From Bradyrhizobium manausense (GTDB lineage Bacteria; Pseudomonadota; Alphaproteobacteria; Rhizobiales; Xanthobacteraceae), in NCBI RefSeq assembly GCF_018131105.1, contig NZ_JAFCJI010000002.1, forward strand, positions 806,001 through 870,000: 64,000 bases of DNA, read 5' to 3'. The notes below the pieces were generated by a model. That model worked only from the letters and a program-made list of their open reading frames with translations. It made no database searches and was not told the DNA's origin. Every line of letters begins with the position of its first letter. Position 1 is the first letter of the stretch. The position numbers and the translations under genes were made by a program. Shown in pieces: positions 1-9,256 of this stretch.

Positions 1-248
1 TCCTCGCCTCCGACGAGGTCGCCGCCGCCATCTCCGGCGTGCTCGCCGGCCCAGCAGCCTCGGACGAGGCGGCGCCGGCCACCGGTCAGTCGCTCCTGCC
101 GAGCGGCGCCGCCAGCGCGATCGACGTCGCCACCATCCAGGGCCAGGTCCACGCCCAGTCCGTTCATCGCGTCGGCGAACTCGCCGAGCGCAACCCCAAC
201 GAAACCGTCGCCATCATCCGCCAGTGGCTGACCGAACCCACGAAATGA
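1..248 (+). CDS. fliF: Flagellar M-ring protein FliF, C-terminal end (partial)
   Basis: The gene enters from the left edge, so only about 82 C-terminal residues are visible (frame from base 3). FliF forms the MS ring of the flagellar basal body in the inner membrane. Its extreme C-terminus binds the rotor protein FliG. The visible end, with 'RNPNETVAIIRQWL' near the stop, matches the conserved FliF tail that precedes fliG. Fifteen bases separate the stop from fliG, which supports one operon. The partner gene downstream makes the call safe although the protein is truncated by the window. Confidence 0.85.
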   Translation, partial: LASDEVAAAISGVLAGPAASDEAAPATGQSLLPSGAASAIDVATIQGQVHAQSVHRVGELAERNPNETVAIIRQWLTEPTK

Positions 249-262
249 TCGAGTGAACTGAC

Positions 263-1357
263 ATGGCCGCTTCCCTGCAAAATGCCAATTCGAGCGACAT
301 CACCAGCGTGATCTCGACGCTCGGCCAGCGTGCCGGCAGCCGCACAGGCGGCGGCAAGATCGAAACCGTGGCGGGACCGAAGCGCGCCGCGATCCTGATG
401 CTGGCGCTCGGCGAACAATACGGCGGCAAGATCTGGTCGCTGCTCGACGACGACGAGGTGCGCCAGCTGTCGCTGGAAATGTCCACGCTCGGCACCGTCG
501 AGGTCGACACGGTCGAGGACATGCTGCTCGAATTCGTCTCGCGCATGTCGGCCTCGGGCGCGCTGATGGGCAATTTCGACGCCACCGAGCGGCTGCTCCA
601 GCAATATCTGGCGCCTGAGCGCGTCAACGGCATCATGGACGAGATCCGCGGCCCCGCCGGTCGCAACATGTGGGAGAAGCTCTCCAACGTGCAGGAAGAG
701 GTTCTCGCCAACTACCTCAAGAACGAATATCCGCAGACCATCGCGGTGGTGCTGTCGAAGCTGAAGCCGGAGCATGCCGCGCGCGTGCTCGGCATCTTCC
801 CCGAAGAGCTCGCGCTCGACGTCGTCAACCGCATGCTGAAGATGGAGGCGGTGCAGAAAGAGGTGATCGAGAGCGTGGAGAAGACGCTGCGCACCGAATT
901 CATGTCGAACCTGTCGCAGACCCGCCGTCGCGACGCCCACGAGGTGATGGCGGAAATCTTCAACAATTTCGACCGCCAGACCGAAACCCGCTTCATCACG
1001 TCGCTCGAAGAAGAGAATCGGGAATCGGCCGAGCGCATCAAGGCGCTGATGTTCACCTTCGACGACCTCGTGAAGCTCGATTCCGGATCGGCCCAGACCC
1101 TGATGCGCAACGTCGACAAGGACAAGCTCGGCGTGGCGCTGAAGAGCGCCAACGAGGATGTCCGCAACTTCTTCTTCGGCAACATGTCCTCGCGCGCCGC
1201 CAAGATGCTCCAGGACGACATGGCCGCGATGGGCCCGGTGCGCCTGCGCGACGTCGACGAGGCCCAGGCGCTGCTGGTCAATCTCGCCAAGGACCTCGCC
1301 GCCAAGGGCGAGATCATGCTGACCAAGAACCGCGCTGACGACGAACTGGTGTATTGA
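263..1357 (+). CDS. fliG: Flagellar motor switch protein FliG
   Basis: FliG is the rotor component that contacts the stator and binds FliF, FliM and MotA. The 364-residue product has the usual family length. An N-terminal domain begins around residue 35 with 'GPKRAAILMLALGE'. The middle domain carries an EHPQ-like motif written 'EYPQTIAVVLSKL'. The C-terminal domain contains 'RAAKMLQDDMAAMGPVRL' and a conserved charged helix. It follows fliF closely and its stop shares one base with the next start (TGATG), so translation is probably coupled to fliH. Confidence 0.96.
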   Translation: MAASLQNANSSDITSVISTLGQRAGSRTGGGKIETVAGPKRAAILMLALGEQYGGKIWSLLDDDEVRQLSLEMSTLGTVEVDTVEDMLLEFVSRMSASGALMGNFDATERLLQQYLAPERVNGIMDEIRGPAGRNMWEKLSNVQEEVLANYLKNEYPQTIAVVLSKLKPEHAARVLGIFPEELALDVVNRMLKMEAVQKEVIESVEKTLRTEFMSNLSQTRRRDAHEVMAEIFNNFDRQTETRFITSLEEENRESAERIKALMFTFDDLVKLDSGSAQTLMRNVDKDKLGVALKSANEDVRNFFFGNMSSRAAKMLQDDMAAMGPVRLRDVDEAQALLVNLAKDLAAKGEIMLTKNRADDELVY

Positions 1358-1977
1358 TGGGCGCTCCGGCCAAATTCCTGTTCGATACCGACTTCGCCGC
1401 ACCCGACCGGACGCGCGAGAAGGCCGCGACCGCGACCGAGATCGCGCAGAAGGTCGCGGAAGCCGAAGCGCGCGCCTATCAGGACGGCTTTGCCGCCGGT
1501 CAGCGCGAAGCCAAGGCCGAAAGCGACCGCCGCGTCGCGCTCGCCATGGAAGAGATCAACATCTCGATCCGCGGCATCGCCTCCGGCATCGGCAGCATCG
1601 AGACCAAGATGGAGACCGAGGCCGTCGACGTCGCGGTCGCGGTCGCGCGCAAGCTGTGCGCCGACCTGGTCGCCGCCGAGCCGCTCGGCGAGATCATGGC
1701 GCTGGTCAAGGACTGCTTCTCGCATCTGGTCGCGACGCCGCATCTGGTCGTGCGCATCAACGACGCGCTCTACGACAGCGCCCGCGAGAAGATCGAGCGG
1801 CTCGCCAAGCAGAGCGGCTTCGAAGGACGGCTGGTGATCCTGGCCGAGCCTGAAATTGCCACCGGCGACTGCCGGATCGAATGGGCCGATGGCGGCGTCG
1901 TGCTGGAGCGCAGCGCCATCGCGGCCAAGATCGACGACATGGTCGGACGCTATATTGCGTCCCGCAAGGGGAACTAA
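1357..1977 (+). CDS. fliH: FliH-like flagellar export ATPase regulator
   Basis: This gene lies between fliG and fliN, the normal place for fliH. FliH binds and restrains the export ATPase FliI and docks it to the C-ring. The product has an Ala/Glu-rich helical N-terminal half (about residues 20-95) and a C-terminal part resembling the FliH/HrpE fold, with 'GDCRIEWADGGVVLERSAIA'. The ATG at 1357 is preferred over an in-frame TTG three bases upstream because it overlaps the fliG stop. FliH sequences diverge strongly, so the name rests on context plus composition. Confidence 0.85.
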   Translation: MGAPAKFLFDTDFAAPDRTREKAATATEIAQKVAEAEARAYQDGFAAGQREAKAESDRRVALAMEEINISIRGIASGIGSIETKMETEAVDVAVAVARKLCADLVAAEPLGEIMALVKDCFSHLVATPHLVVRINDALYDSAREKIERLAKQSGFEGRLVILAEPEIATGDCRIEWADGGVVLERSAIAAKIDDMVGRYIASRKGN

Positions 1978-1980
1978 GCC

Positions 1981-2331
1981 ATGAGCGAGAACGACGGACA
2001 GGTCCCGCTGCCCGATCTCAACGGGCCGTTGCCGCCTGCCGGCGCCGACATCGGCTACAACGAGGACGAATATGCCTCGCGCGTCGCCGCAGACCTCGAG
2101 GCCGTGTTCGACGTGCCGGTGCAGGTCTCGGCGGTGCTCGGCCGCTCCAAGATGGATGTCGGCGAGCTCCTGAAGCTCGGACCCGGCACCGTGCTCGAGC
2201 TCGATCGCCGCGTCGGTGAGGCCATCGACATCTACGTCAACAACAAGCTTGTCGCCCGCGGCGAAGTCGTCCTCGTCGAGGACAAGCTCGGCGTGACCAT
2301 GACCGAAATCATCAAGACCGAACGCAGCTAG
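1981..2331 (+). CDS. fliN: Flagellar motor switch protein FliN
   Basis: FliN forms the bottom of the cytoplasmic C-ring and helps docking of export substrates. The 116-residue protein has a Pro-rich N-terminal 35 residues and one SpoA-type domain. That domain runs from 'VPVQVSAVLGRSKMDV' through 'LGPGTVLELDRRVGEAIDIY' to 'GEVVLVEDKLGVTMTEI'. Its length and domain order are typical. It starts three bases after the fliH stop and precedes flbD by about 50 bases. Confidence 0.95.
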   Translation: MSENDGQVPLPDLNGPLPPAGADIGYNEDEYASRVAADLEAVFDVPVQVSAVLGRSKMDVGELLKLGPGTVLELDRRVGEAIDIYVNNKLVARGEVVLVEDKLGVTMTEIIKTERS

Positions 2332-2381
2332 CGCCACAGACATAGAGCGCGGCAGCGCGAACAGACGGACAGGAGACTCAC

Positions 2382-3767
2382 ATGCGGCTTCTCATCGTTG
2401 GCACATTGAAGGGCCAGCTCACCACCGCCACCAAGATCGCGATGGAGAACGGCGCCACCGTGACCCACGCCGAGGATCACGAGCAAGCGATGCGCGTGCT
2501 GCGCGGCGGCAAGGGCGCCGACCTCCTGCTGGTCGACGTCGCGCTCGACATCCGCGACCTCGTGATGCGGCTCGAGGCCGAGCACATCCACGCCCCGATC
2601 GTCGCCTGCGGCATTACCAACGACGCCCGCGCCGCGGTCGCCGCGATCCATGCCGGCGCCAAGGAATACATCCCGCTGCCGCCGGAGCCGGAGCTGATCG
2701 CAGCCGTGCTCGCCGCCGTCGCCAATGATTCCCGCGAGCTGGTCTATCGCGACGACGCCATGGCGCGCGTCATCAAGCTGGCGCAGCAGATCGCCGGCTC
2801 CGACGCCTCGGTGATGATCACCGGCGAATCCGGAACGGGCAAGGAAGTGCTGGCCCGTTACGTCCACACCCGCTCGGCCCGCGCCAAGCGCCCGTTCATC
2901 TCGATCAACTGCGCCGCGATCCCCGAGCATCTGCTGGAATCCGAGCTGTTCGGCCATGAGAAGGGCGCCTTCACCGGCGCGATCGCCCGCCGCATCGGCA
3001 AGTTCGAGGAGGCCACCGGCGGCACGCTGCTGCTGGACGAAATCTCCGAGATGGACGTTCGCCTGCAATCAAAGCTGCTCCGCGCCATCCAGGAGCGCGT
3101 GATCGACCGGGTCGGCGGCACCAAGCCTGTCGCCGTCGACATCCGCATCATCGCGACCTCGAACCGCAATCTGGCGGACGCGGTACGCGAAGGCACGTTC
3201 CGCGAGGATCTGCTGTTCCGCCTCAACGTCGTGAATCTGAAGATCCCGCCGCTGCGCGAGCGCCCTGCCGACATCATGGAGCTCGCCCAGCATTTCGTGA
3301 AGAAATATGCCGAGGCCAATGGCGTGCCGATGCGCCCCATTTCGGCCGAAGCCAAGCGCGTGCTCTCGACCAACCGCTGGCAGGGCAACGTTCGCGAGCT
3401 CGAAAACACCATGCACCGCGCGGTGCTGATGGCGCAGGGCGACGAGATCGGCCCCGATGCGATCCTGACGCCGGACGGCGACCGCCTCGATCTCGCCAAG
3501 ACGGCACCCGCCGTGGCGCATGCCACCATGGCCGCCGAGCAGGTCACGCGGGCGCTGGTCGGCCGCACCGTCGCCGACGTCGAGCGCGACTTGATCCTGG
3601 AGACGCTGAAGCACTGCCTCGGCAACCGGACCCATGCCGCCAACATCCTGGGCATCTCGATCCGTACGTTGCGCAACAAGCTCAACGAATACGCCGACGG
3701 CGGCATCCCGATCACGCCCGCCGGTACGCCGGGGGAATATCCGCGGATGCCGATGGTGGGGGCGTAA
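2382..3767 (+). CDS. flbD: Sigma-54-dependent flagellar regulator FlbD
   Basis: FlbD is the NtrC-type activator that switches on late flagellar genes with sigma-54 RNA polymerase in Caulobacter and relatives. Residues 1-115 form a receiver-like domain, about 145-380 an AAA+ domain, and the C-terminus a Fis-type helix-turn-helix. The AAA+ domain has Walker A 'GESGTGKE', the sigma-54 contact loop 'GAFTGA', and Walker B 'GGTLLLDEIS'. The receiver starts 'RLLIVGTLKGQL', so the acidic pair is missing, and the usual Lys is replaced in 'EYIPLPPE'. As I recall, Caulobacter FlbD shares these changes. The regulator is last in its operon, with an AGGAG-type ribosome site before the ATG. Confidence 0.95.
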   Translation: MRLLIVGTLKGQLTTATKIAMENGATVTHAEDHEQAMRVLRGGKGADLLLVDVALDIRDLVMRLEAEHIHAPIVACGITNDARAAVAAIHAGAKEYIPLPPEPELIAAVLAAVANDSRELVYRDDAMARVIKLAQQIAGSDASVMITGESGTGKEVLARYVHTRSARAKRPFISINCAAIPEHLLESELFGHEKGAFTGAIARRIGKFEEATGGTLLLDEISEMDVRLQSKLLRAIQERVIDRVGGTKPVAVDIRIIATSNRNLADAVREGTFREDLLFRLNVVNLKIPPLRERPADIMELAQHFVKKYAEANGVPMRPISAEAKRVLSTNRWQGNVRELENTMHRAVLMAQGDEIGPDAILTPDGDRLDLAKTAPAVAHATMAAEQVTRALVGRTVADVERDLILETLKHCLGNRTHAANILGISIRTLRNKLNEYADGGIPITPAGTPGEYPRMPMVGA

Positions 3768-3797
3768 GCCGCCTCCACGCGGAATCAGAGAGAATGC

Positions 3798-3832
3798 GAA
3801 TGCCCGGGCCAAGTCCCGGGCATTCTCGTTTT
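3798..3832 (+). terminator. Rho-independent terminator after flbD
   Basis: A perfect 11-bp inverted repeat (left arm 3798-3808, right arm 3815-3825, 6-base loop) is followed by a T-rich run ending TTTT at 3829-3832. It lies 30 bases after the flbD stop and closes the flagellar operon. Confidence 0.85.
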
Positions 3833-3949
3833 GCGGGCTGCCCGCCTCGTCATTGCGAGTGCTCTTCGCATATCGGGACCGCGTTACGTGACTAGGCCAT
3901 GACGGCGGCAGGCCCTATAACCGCTCGCGACACCCACGCGAGGAACCAC

Positions 3950-5098
3950 ATGTCTGAAGCTCAAATCACGGATTGGCTGGCGTCGCAGCGGCAGGCGATG
4001 ATCGATCTGTTGCGCGACGTCGTGAACATCGATTCCGGGTCGTATGACAAGGACGGCGTCGATGCGGTCGGTGCGCGGTTCGAGCGGCATTTTTCCGAGC
4101 ACGGCATTCCGTCGCGCAGGGAAAGTCACGGCACGTTTGGCGATGCCATTCATGCGGAGGTGGCAAAGCCCGGCAGCAACGAGAAGCCGGTGCTGTTGAT
4201 GGGGCATCGCGACACCGTGTTCGGCAAGGGCGAGGCCGGGCGCCGTCCGTTCACGATCAAGGACAAGCGCGCCTACGGACCCGGCGTTGCCGACATGAAG
4301 GCCGGCGTCGTGATGAACATCTTCGTCGCCACAGCCTTCCACAAATTCGGCGGCAACCCGCATCCGATCAGGCTGCTGATCACCTCTGACGAGGAGATCG
4401 GCTCGCCCTCGTCGCGGCCGGTGATCGAACGCGAGGGGCGCTCCGCGCGCGCCGTGTTCAATTCCGAGCCGGGCCGCCCCACCGGCAACGTCGTCACCAG
4501 CCGCAAGGGCGGCATCTTCATGCATATGGCCATCACCGGGAAGGCTGCGCATTCCGGCGCCAACTTCGCCGCAGGTATCAGCGCGATCAGCGAGCTCGCG
4601 CACAAGATCATCCAGATCCACGCGCTGACCGACCTCACCAAGGGCATCACGCTCAATGTCGGCCTCATCTCGGGCGGCCAGTCGGTCAACACGACGGCGC
4701 CCTATGCCGAGGGCCAGATCGACATGCGCTATGTCGATCCGAAGGATCGCGCCACGGTCATGGCCGAGATCGAGCGGATCATCGCGACACCTTCCGTGCC
4801 CGGCACCGGCGCGACGCTGACGATCAAGGGCGAGTTCGTGCCTGTCGTGCAGAGCGAGAGCTCGAAGGCGCTGTTCGAGAATTATCAGGCCGCCGCAAAG
4901 CAGGCCGGCCTCGCCACGCTGCAGGGCGAGTTCTCCGGCGGCTGCGCCGATTCCGGCTTCACGGCCGCGGTGGGGACGCCGACCATCTGCGGCGTCGGGC
5001 CCGTCGGCGGGCTCGCGCATTCGCCGGAAGAATATCTCGAGCTCGACAGCATCGTGCCGCGCGCGCAGGCGCTGGCCCTGGCGATCTTGCGGGGATAG
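3950..5098 (+). CDS. M20-family metallopeptidase (glutamate carboxypeptidase-like)
   Basis: The protein resembles zinc carboxypeptidases of the M20 family (carboxypeptidase G2 group), which release C-terminal amino acids from small peptides or folates. Visible metal-site motifs are 'GHRDTVF' and 'GPGVADMKAG', then 'TSDEEIGS', with a final His in 'GGLAHSPEEY'. The lid/dimerisation domain lies around residues 180-290. The frame is open from an ATG at 3899, but the ATG at 3950 has a good GAGGAA ribosome site and starts the protein 'MSEAQITDWL', so I prefer it. The substrate is unknown. The gene is monocistronic between the flagellar operon and a convergent small gene. Confidence 0.88.
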   Translation: MSEAQITDWLASQRQAMIDLLRDVVNIDSGSYDKDGVDAVGARFERHFSEHGIPSRRESHGTFGDAIHAEVAKPGSNEKPVLLMGHRDTVFGKGEAGRRPFTIKDKRAYGPGVADMKAGVVMNIFVATAFHKFGGNPHPIRLLITSDEEIGSPSSRPVIEREGRSARAVFNSEPGRPTGNVVTSRKGGIFMHMAITGKAAHSGANFAAGISAISELAHKIIQIHALTDLTKGITLNVGLISGGQSVNTTAPYAEGQIDMRYVDPKDRATVMAEIERIIATPSVPGTGATLTIKGEFVPVVQSESSKALFENYQAAAKQAGLATLQGEFSGGCADSGFTAAVGTPTICGVGPVGGLAHSPEEYLELDSIVPRAQALALAILRG

Positions 5099-5143
5099 TC
5101 GTCATCCATTCCGTCAAGCCCGGCCATGACGAGGAGAGAGTCC

Positions 5144-5299
5144 TCACGAATAACTCGGTGCGTCCGGCTTGCGGAAAATATGGATGGGATCGCCGGGCAC
5201 GAAGGGCTGCCCGCGGAACATCGCATAGGCGTAGAGCGCGAGATAGACGATCGCCAGCGCGCCGACGGCATAGAAGGCCCAGGTCCCGACGCGCTTCAT
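5144..5299 (-). CDS. Small single-pass membrane protein, unknown function
   Basis: This 51-residue protein has one hydrophobic segment (about residues 5-25, 'GALAIVYLALYAYAMF') and a short polar C-terminus ending in 'IFRKPDAPSYS'. The ATG at 5299 is chosen because GGAGCGGAG stands upstream at proper spacing; an upstream in-frame start at 5326 lacks one. I do not recognise a family. It lies on the minus strand downstream of the flavin reductase gene. The hydrophobic pattern and ribosome site support a real gene, but no function can be given. Confidence 0.6.
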   Translation of the reverse strand: MKRVGTWAFYAVGALAIVYLALYAYAMFRGQPFVPGDPIHIFRKPDAPSYS

Positions 5300-5396
5300 A
5301 GCTCCGCTCCATGGCCGTCCCGCCATGGGAGGCTGAGGGCGCTTCTAGAGCGATGAGGGAGAAAAGGCCAGCCCGCGCGGCGTCTCGATGCGGCGA

Positions 5397-5978
5397 TCAA
5401 ACGCCGCGGAGGCCGCGCACTGGAACACTGATCGCGGCGAGTCCCAAAGCGTCCTCGTCGTGATCCACCGCGACGTACTGGCCGTGCCAATAGGCCAGCG
5501 CCGCATTGCGGGTTGAATTCCTGACGGACCTGACGCGGCCGATGACGATGCCGTGCGAATGGCGCTCGACGATGTCCTCGACTTCGCAATCGACCGCCGA
5601 CAACGCGCCGACCAGCAGCGGCACGCCGGAGACGGCCGTGACCCATTGGGCGCCCGCAAAACGCTCGGCCCCCTTCAGCCCGTCCTTGCCGGCAAAGCGC
5701 TCGGCGACATCGAGCTGATCGGCGGCGAGGATGTTGACGCCGAAGGCGCCGTAGCGGCGGATCAGCGGAAAGGACGAGGCATCGCGGTTGATGCTGACCA
5801 GCAGCGTCGGCGGGTCGACCGACAGCGAGGTCACCGACGTCACGGTCATGCCGGTGACGTCCTTGCCCCGTCCGGCGGTAATGACGCTGACGCCGCCGGT
5901 GAGATGGCGCATGGCGCCGCGAAAATCGGCGGACGAGACGGGAATTTCGGTCATGAGCTCGCGAGGGACTGGATTCAT
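5397..5978 (-). CDS. Flavin reductase family protein
   Basis: The 193-residue protein belongs to the flavin reductase / DIM6-NTAB family, which binds FMN and supplies reduced flavin to monooxygenases. Typical features are 'RHLTGGVSVITAG' at the N-terminus, 'GMTVTSVTSLSVDPPTLLVSIN' split over the flavin site, and 'FGVNILAADQLDVAERFAG'. The later part contains 'DCEVEDIVERHSHGIVIGRV'. The first ATG has GGGGAG at good spacing. No monooxygenase partner is adjacent in the same operon; the P450 gene nearby is a separate transcript and would not normally use this reductase. Confidence 0.88.
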   Translation of the reverse strand: MNPVPRELMTEIPVSSADFRGAMRHLTGGVSVITAGRGKDVTGMTVTSVTSLSVDPPTLLVSINRDASSFPLIRRYGAFGVNILAADQLDVAERFAGKDGLKGAERFAGAQWVTAVSGVPLLVGALSAVDCEVEDIVERHSHGIVIGRVRSVRNSTRNAALAYWHGQYVAVDHDEDALGLAAISVPVRGLRGV

Positions 5979-6249
5979 GGCATGCTCCCCGAAGCGGGGT
6001 TCCCCTCTATTTAGGCACGATCGTCCGCCGACGAAAGATGGCTCAGGATCGAGCCTTCGAGGCCGGCGAGCTCGATTGATCGTTCAAGCGCTCGACGGAA
6101 TAGAAAAACGCGAAAACAACCCCATGCACAGTAGCCGGGGCGCGCCGAGCAATCGATTGCGCATAATCCGAATATTGTTTGACGCGTCGGGCAAAACACT
6201 GGCATGATGCCATCATCGCAGGTGCCCTGGACGGAGCCTTCTCACCGGG

Positions 6250-7416
6250 CTAGTGCTGCCACGTCATCGGCAGATTCTGCAAACCGCGGAACGCCCAGCC
6301 GCCGATCCGCACCGGCTCGTCGCCGGCGAGCTCGAATTGCCTGGCGCGCGCAAACAATGTCGGCAGCGCGACGTCGGCTATCATCGCGCGCGAGGCCCAG
6401 GCGCCGGCGCAGAAATGCGGGCCGGCGCCGAAGGCGACGCTCTTGGCTGTATCGCGCCGCACGTCGAATTCGTCGGCGCGCTCAAAATGCTTCTCGTCCC
6501 GGTTGGCGGACCCGAACATCAGGAATACGCGCTCGTCCATCTCGAAGGAAATATCGCGAATGCGCCACGGCCTGGCGATGCGCCGCGGCGACATGCCGAT
6601 CGGCGAGATCCAGCGGGCATATTCCTCGAACGCCTCGAGCCACGTCACCTCGCCTTTGCGCACGAGATCGAGTTGCTCGGGATGCGTCAGCAGCGCCCAC
6701 ACCGTGCCGGCGATCGCCTTGCGCGGCTCGTTCTGGCCGCCTGATATCGCGAGTTTCACATTGGCGCGCACGCTCTCCATCGCCATGCCGGAGGCGAGCA
6801 GCACGCCGAGGATGCTTTGATCCGGGTTCCTGCGCATCACCGGCAGGATGTCGTCGATCGCGGCATCGATGCCCGCGGTCGCAGCGTGACAGCGCGCCTC
6901 GACCGCGGGATCGCCGCCGTAATTGGCGATGCCCTCGATCATGCCTTGCGACCACGCATCCATGTCGGCAAAGCCGATATTGGTGAGGCCGGTGATCGAC
7001 TTCAGGCACTCGCCGGAGAACGGCAGCGCGAAGTCGCGCATGAAGTCGATACGTCCCGGCGCGATGGCGTCGATGATGCGGTCGGCATGGGCCTGGAACA
7101 GCGCCGTCCAGTGCGCCTTCACCGTTTTCGGCGACACCGTCGGAAACATCGCGCGCCGCTCGATTTGATGCGCCTCGCCGTCCTTGCGCATCATGTTGTG
7201 GCCCATCAAACGGTTCATCAGGCCGGCGGGCTGGTGCGAGGAGAATACGTCGATCTGCTTCTCGGAGATCGAGATGTCGTCGCGGCTCGCCAACAACGTC
7301 GAGCCGAGTTGCGGCACGTAGGCGATCGGCGCTTCCTTGCGCAGCCTTGCAAGCATCGGATAGGGGTCGGCCCAGAATGCGCTGGGGTCGATGTCGATGC
7401 GTGGCGCGGTGCTCAA
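6250..7416 (-). CDS. Cytochrome P450
   Basis: This 388-residue cytosolic P450 is of the short bacterial class, a haem mono-oxygenase needing an external ferredoxin/reductase. The haem-binding loop 'FGAGPHFCAG' matches FGxGxHxCxG with the axial Cys. The I-helix is near 'KLAISGGQNEPRKAIAG', and the ExxR pair is seen as 'EAFEEYARWISP' followed by 'RIARPWRI'. The start codon appears to be TTG, with GGGGAG six bases upstream. No ferredoxin gene adjoins it, so the electron donor is encoded elsewhere. The substrate is unknown. Confidence 0.92.
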   Translation of the reverse strand: MSTAPRIDIDPSAFWADPYPMLARLRKEAPIAYVPQLGSTLLASRDDISISEKQIDVFSSHQPAGLMNRLMGHNMMRKDGEAHQIERRAMFPTVSPKTVKAHWTALFQAHADRIIDAIAPGRIDFMRDFALPFSGECLKSITGLTNIGFADMDAWSQGMIEGIANYGGDPAVEARCHAATAGIDAAIDDILPVMRRNPDQSILGVLLASGMAMESVRANVKLAISGGQNEPRKAIAGTVWALLTHPEQLDLVRKGEVTWLEAFEEYARWISPIGMSPRRIARPWRIRDISFEMDERVFLMFGSANRDEKHFERADEFDVRRDTAKSVAFGAGPHFCAGAWASRAMIADVALPTLFARARQFELAGDEPVRIGGWAFRGLQNLPMTWQH

Positions 7417-7537
7417 GGCCGTCTCCCCGGAGTTTGCTCCGGCCAGACTAGCGAACTCCGCTGCCGGCGTCTGTCCCTAGCGATAGGGACGGACGGCATT
7501 GGCCGCGCGCCTTCACGAGTGTGAAACGCCTTCATCG

Positions 7538-9097
7538 TCATCCGGACGAAGAGGCGGTTCGCATCGCTCTGGAAAATTTCTCGAAATCCTCCGGACGCTT
7601 CATCATCCTCTTTGTGAGCTCCAGCTGTTTTGGCAAATCCCCTGCAAACCGTTCAAACGCCGCGCGCGCACGCGGCAAATCTCCAGTGGCAACCGAACTC
7701 AGCACAAGCGCACGGATAGCGATTGTGAAATTCGGGTTCTCTTGATAGGCGCGCTCGGCCCAAAGATGAGCCTCATTGTGCTGACCCAGCAGAAAATGCG
7801 TCATTGCGATGATCGACATGATCTGGACCCGGAGCGGTCCTGCCGGATTAAGCCGGAGCGCCCGCGCCTCACACTCCAGCGCGCGGGCATGCTCACCAAG
7901 ATACATGGCACCCGCGCCGAGCACGAACCATCCCTGTGCGGAATTGACATTGAGATTGACTGCCCGTTCGGCCAGGGCCGTCCCTCGCTCTGAATCGTCA
8001 AAAATGCCGATCGTGATCGCTGCATGCACCAGAATTTCCGCATCGTCGCCGTCGAGTTCGATGGCTTTCTGGATATGGCGCATTGCCTTCGCACGTAGAG
8101 ATTCTACACCGGAGTCGTGGCCCACCATGTAGCGGTCAGTGTAACAGGCTGCCAAAAGCGCATGGGCCAGGGCGTAGCCAGGCTGTAATGCGATCGCGCG
8201 TTCCAGCTGGGCGAGCGCTTTTTCATTGTCTTCGAGGCGCCGAGAGACCCGGAGGGCCTGCGCTTGAAGGACGCAGTCATACGCATGCAGACTATCAGGT
8301 CGCTGCTGTTGTGCCCGGGCAACCTCGGCGGTGCGAACCTTGGGTAAAATTGCGGTCACCACTTGCTCGGTGACTCGATCCTGCAACAGGAAGATATCTT
8401 CGAGCGTGCCATCCAGCTTGTCGGCCCAAAGATGCATGCCCGAGGCCGCATCGATCAACTGACCCGTGATGCGCACGCGCCCCTTCGCGTTGCGAACGCT
8501 GCCTTCGAGCACGTAACGTACCCCGAGTTCGCGACCAACCTGCTGGTGGTGTGCGACCTTGCCCTTGTAGGTGAAGCTGGAATTGCGTGCGATGACGAAA
8601 AGCGACTTGAAGCGAGATAATGCCGTAATGATGTCTTCCACAATCCCGTCCGCGAAATACTCCTGTTCCGGATCCGAGCTCAGGTTGGTGAAGGGAAGGA
8701 CGGCTATCGAGGGCTTATCGGGAAAGGAGAGAGCGGGCTGCGGCAGATTTTCCGGGTTGTCCGCCGAGGCCGCCGCTGCGGGACCTTCCGATTCCCGCAC
8801 TGTTGCGACAAAGCGGAAGCCCTTTCGTGGCAATGTCTTGATGAGGCGCTGTTCCTCGCCGGTATCGCCGATGGCGCGTCGAGCGGCATTCAGTCGCGTC
8901 GTGAGTGCAGTCTCGGAGACGACACGCCCCTTCCAGATGGCGTCCATCAGGTCATCCTTGCTGACGACACGCTCCCTGTTGCGGACCAGGTAGTTCAGCA
9001 GGTCGAAGACCTGCGGGGGAATGGCGACCAGTTCAGCGCGGCGGCGTAGCTCGCGACGATCGGTGTCCAAAGCGCAGTTCTCGAAGAGGTAACGCAA
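7538..9097 (-). CDS. Winged-helix DNA-binding protein with TolB-like and TPR regions
   Basis: Residues 1-95 are an OmpR/CadC-type winged helix, with 'LDTDRRELRRRAELVAIPP' and 'RVVSETALTTRLNAARRAIGD'. Next comes a TolB-N/adenylate-cyclase-associated segment around 'EYFADGIVEDIITALSRF'. The C-terminal half is TPR-like helical repeats ('GYALAHALLAACYTD', 'NPAGPLRVQIMSI'). Such proteins are presumed transcription regulators with a sensory TPR part. No transmembrane segment is obvious, unlike CadC. The TTG at 9097 has GGGGGAACG upstream and begins at the expected winged-helix start; the open frame also contains an ATG at 9142. The target genes are unknown. Confidence 0.82.
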   Translation of the reverse strand: MRYLFENCALDTDRRELRRRAELVAIPPQVFDLLNYLVRNRERVVSKDDLMDAIWKGRVVSETALTTRLNAARRAIGDTGEEQRLIKTLPRKGFRFVATVRESEGPAAAASADNPENLPQPALSFPDKPSIAVLPFTNLSSDPEQEYFADGIVEDIITALSRFKSLFVIARNSSFTYKGKVAHHQQVGRELGVRYVLEGSVRNAKGRVRITGQLIDAASGMHLWADKLDGTLEDIFLLQDRVTEQVVTAILPKVRTAEVARAQQQRPDSLHAYDCVLQAQALRVSRRLEDNEKALAQLERAIALQPGYALAHALLAACYTDRYMVGHDSGVESLRAKAMRHIQKAIELDGDDAEILVHAAITIGIFDDSERGTALAERAVNLNVNSAQGWFVLGAGAMYLGEHARALECEARALRLNPAGPLRVQIMSIIAMTHFLLGQHNEAHLWAERAYQENPNFTIAIRALVLSSVATGDLPRARAAFERFAGDLPKQLELTKRMMKRPEDFEKFSRAMRTASSSG

Positions 9098-9256
9098 GCT
9101 GCCGTTCCCCCAAACAGCCTCCAAATATCGGGGCTGCAACACGCCGGTGAGGTGAAGATTAAGCTGCCGGTGACGAAAATGTAAGGATCAAGTAAAGCGT
9201 GCACGCTCATACCCCGGCATCCTCTGGGCCGAAACAACGCCCCAGAAGAGACCGCC

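Noticed and set aside
164..2343. Long minus-strand frames across fliG-fliH-fliN
   Set aside because: They mirror the flagellar genes and consist of low-complexity His/Arg/Asp-rich sequence; the flagellar genes are well supported.
6076..6087. TTGATCGTTCAA resembling a FixK box upstream of the flavin reductase gene
   Set aside because: The half-sites are separated by six bases, not the eight needed by FNR/FixK proteins.
6011..6205. 64-codon minus-strand frame between the flavin reductase and P450 genes
   Set aside because: Cys- and Arg-rich product without motif, no ribosome site and no neighbour that suggests a role.
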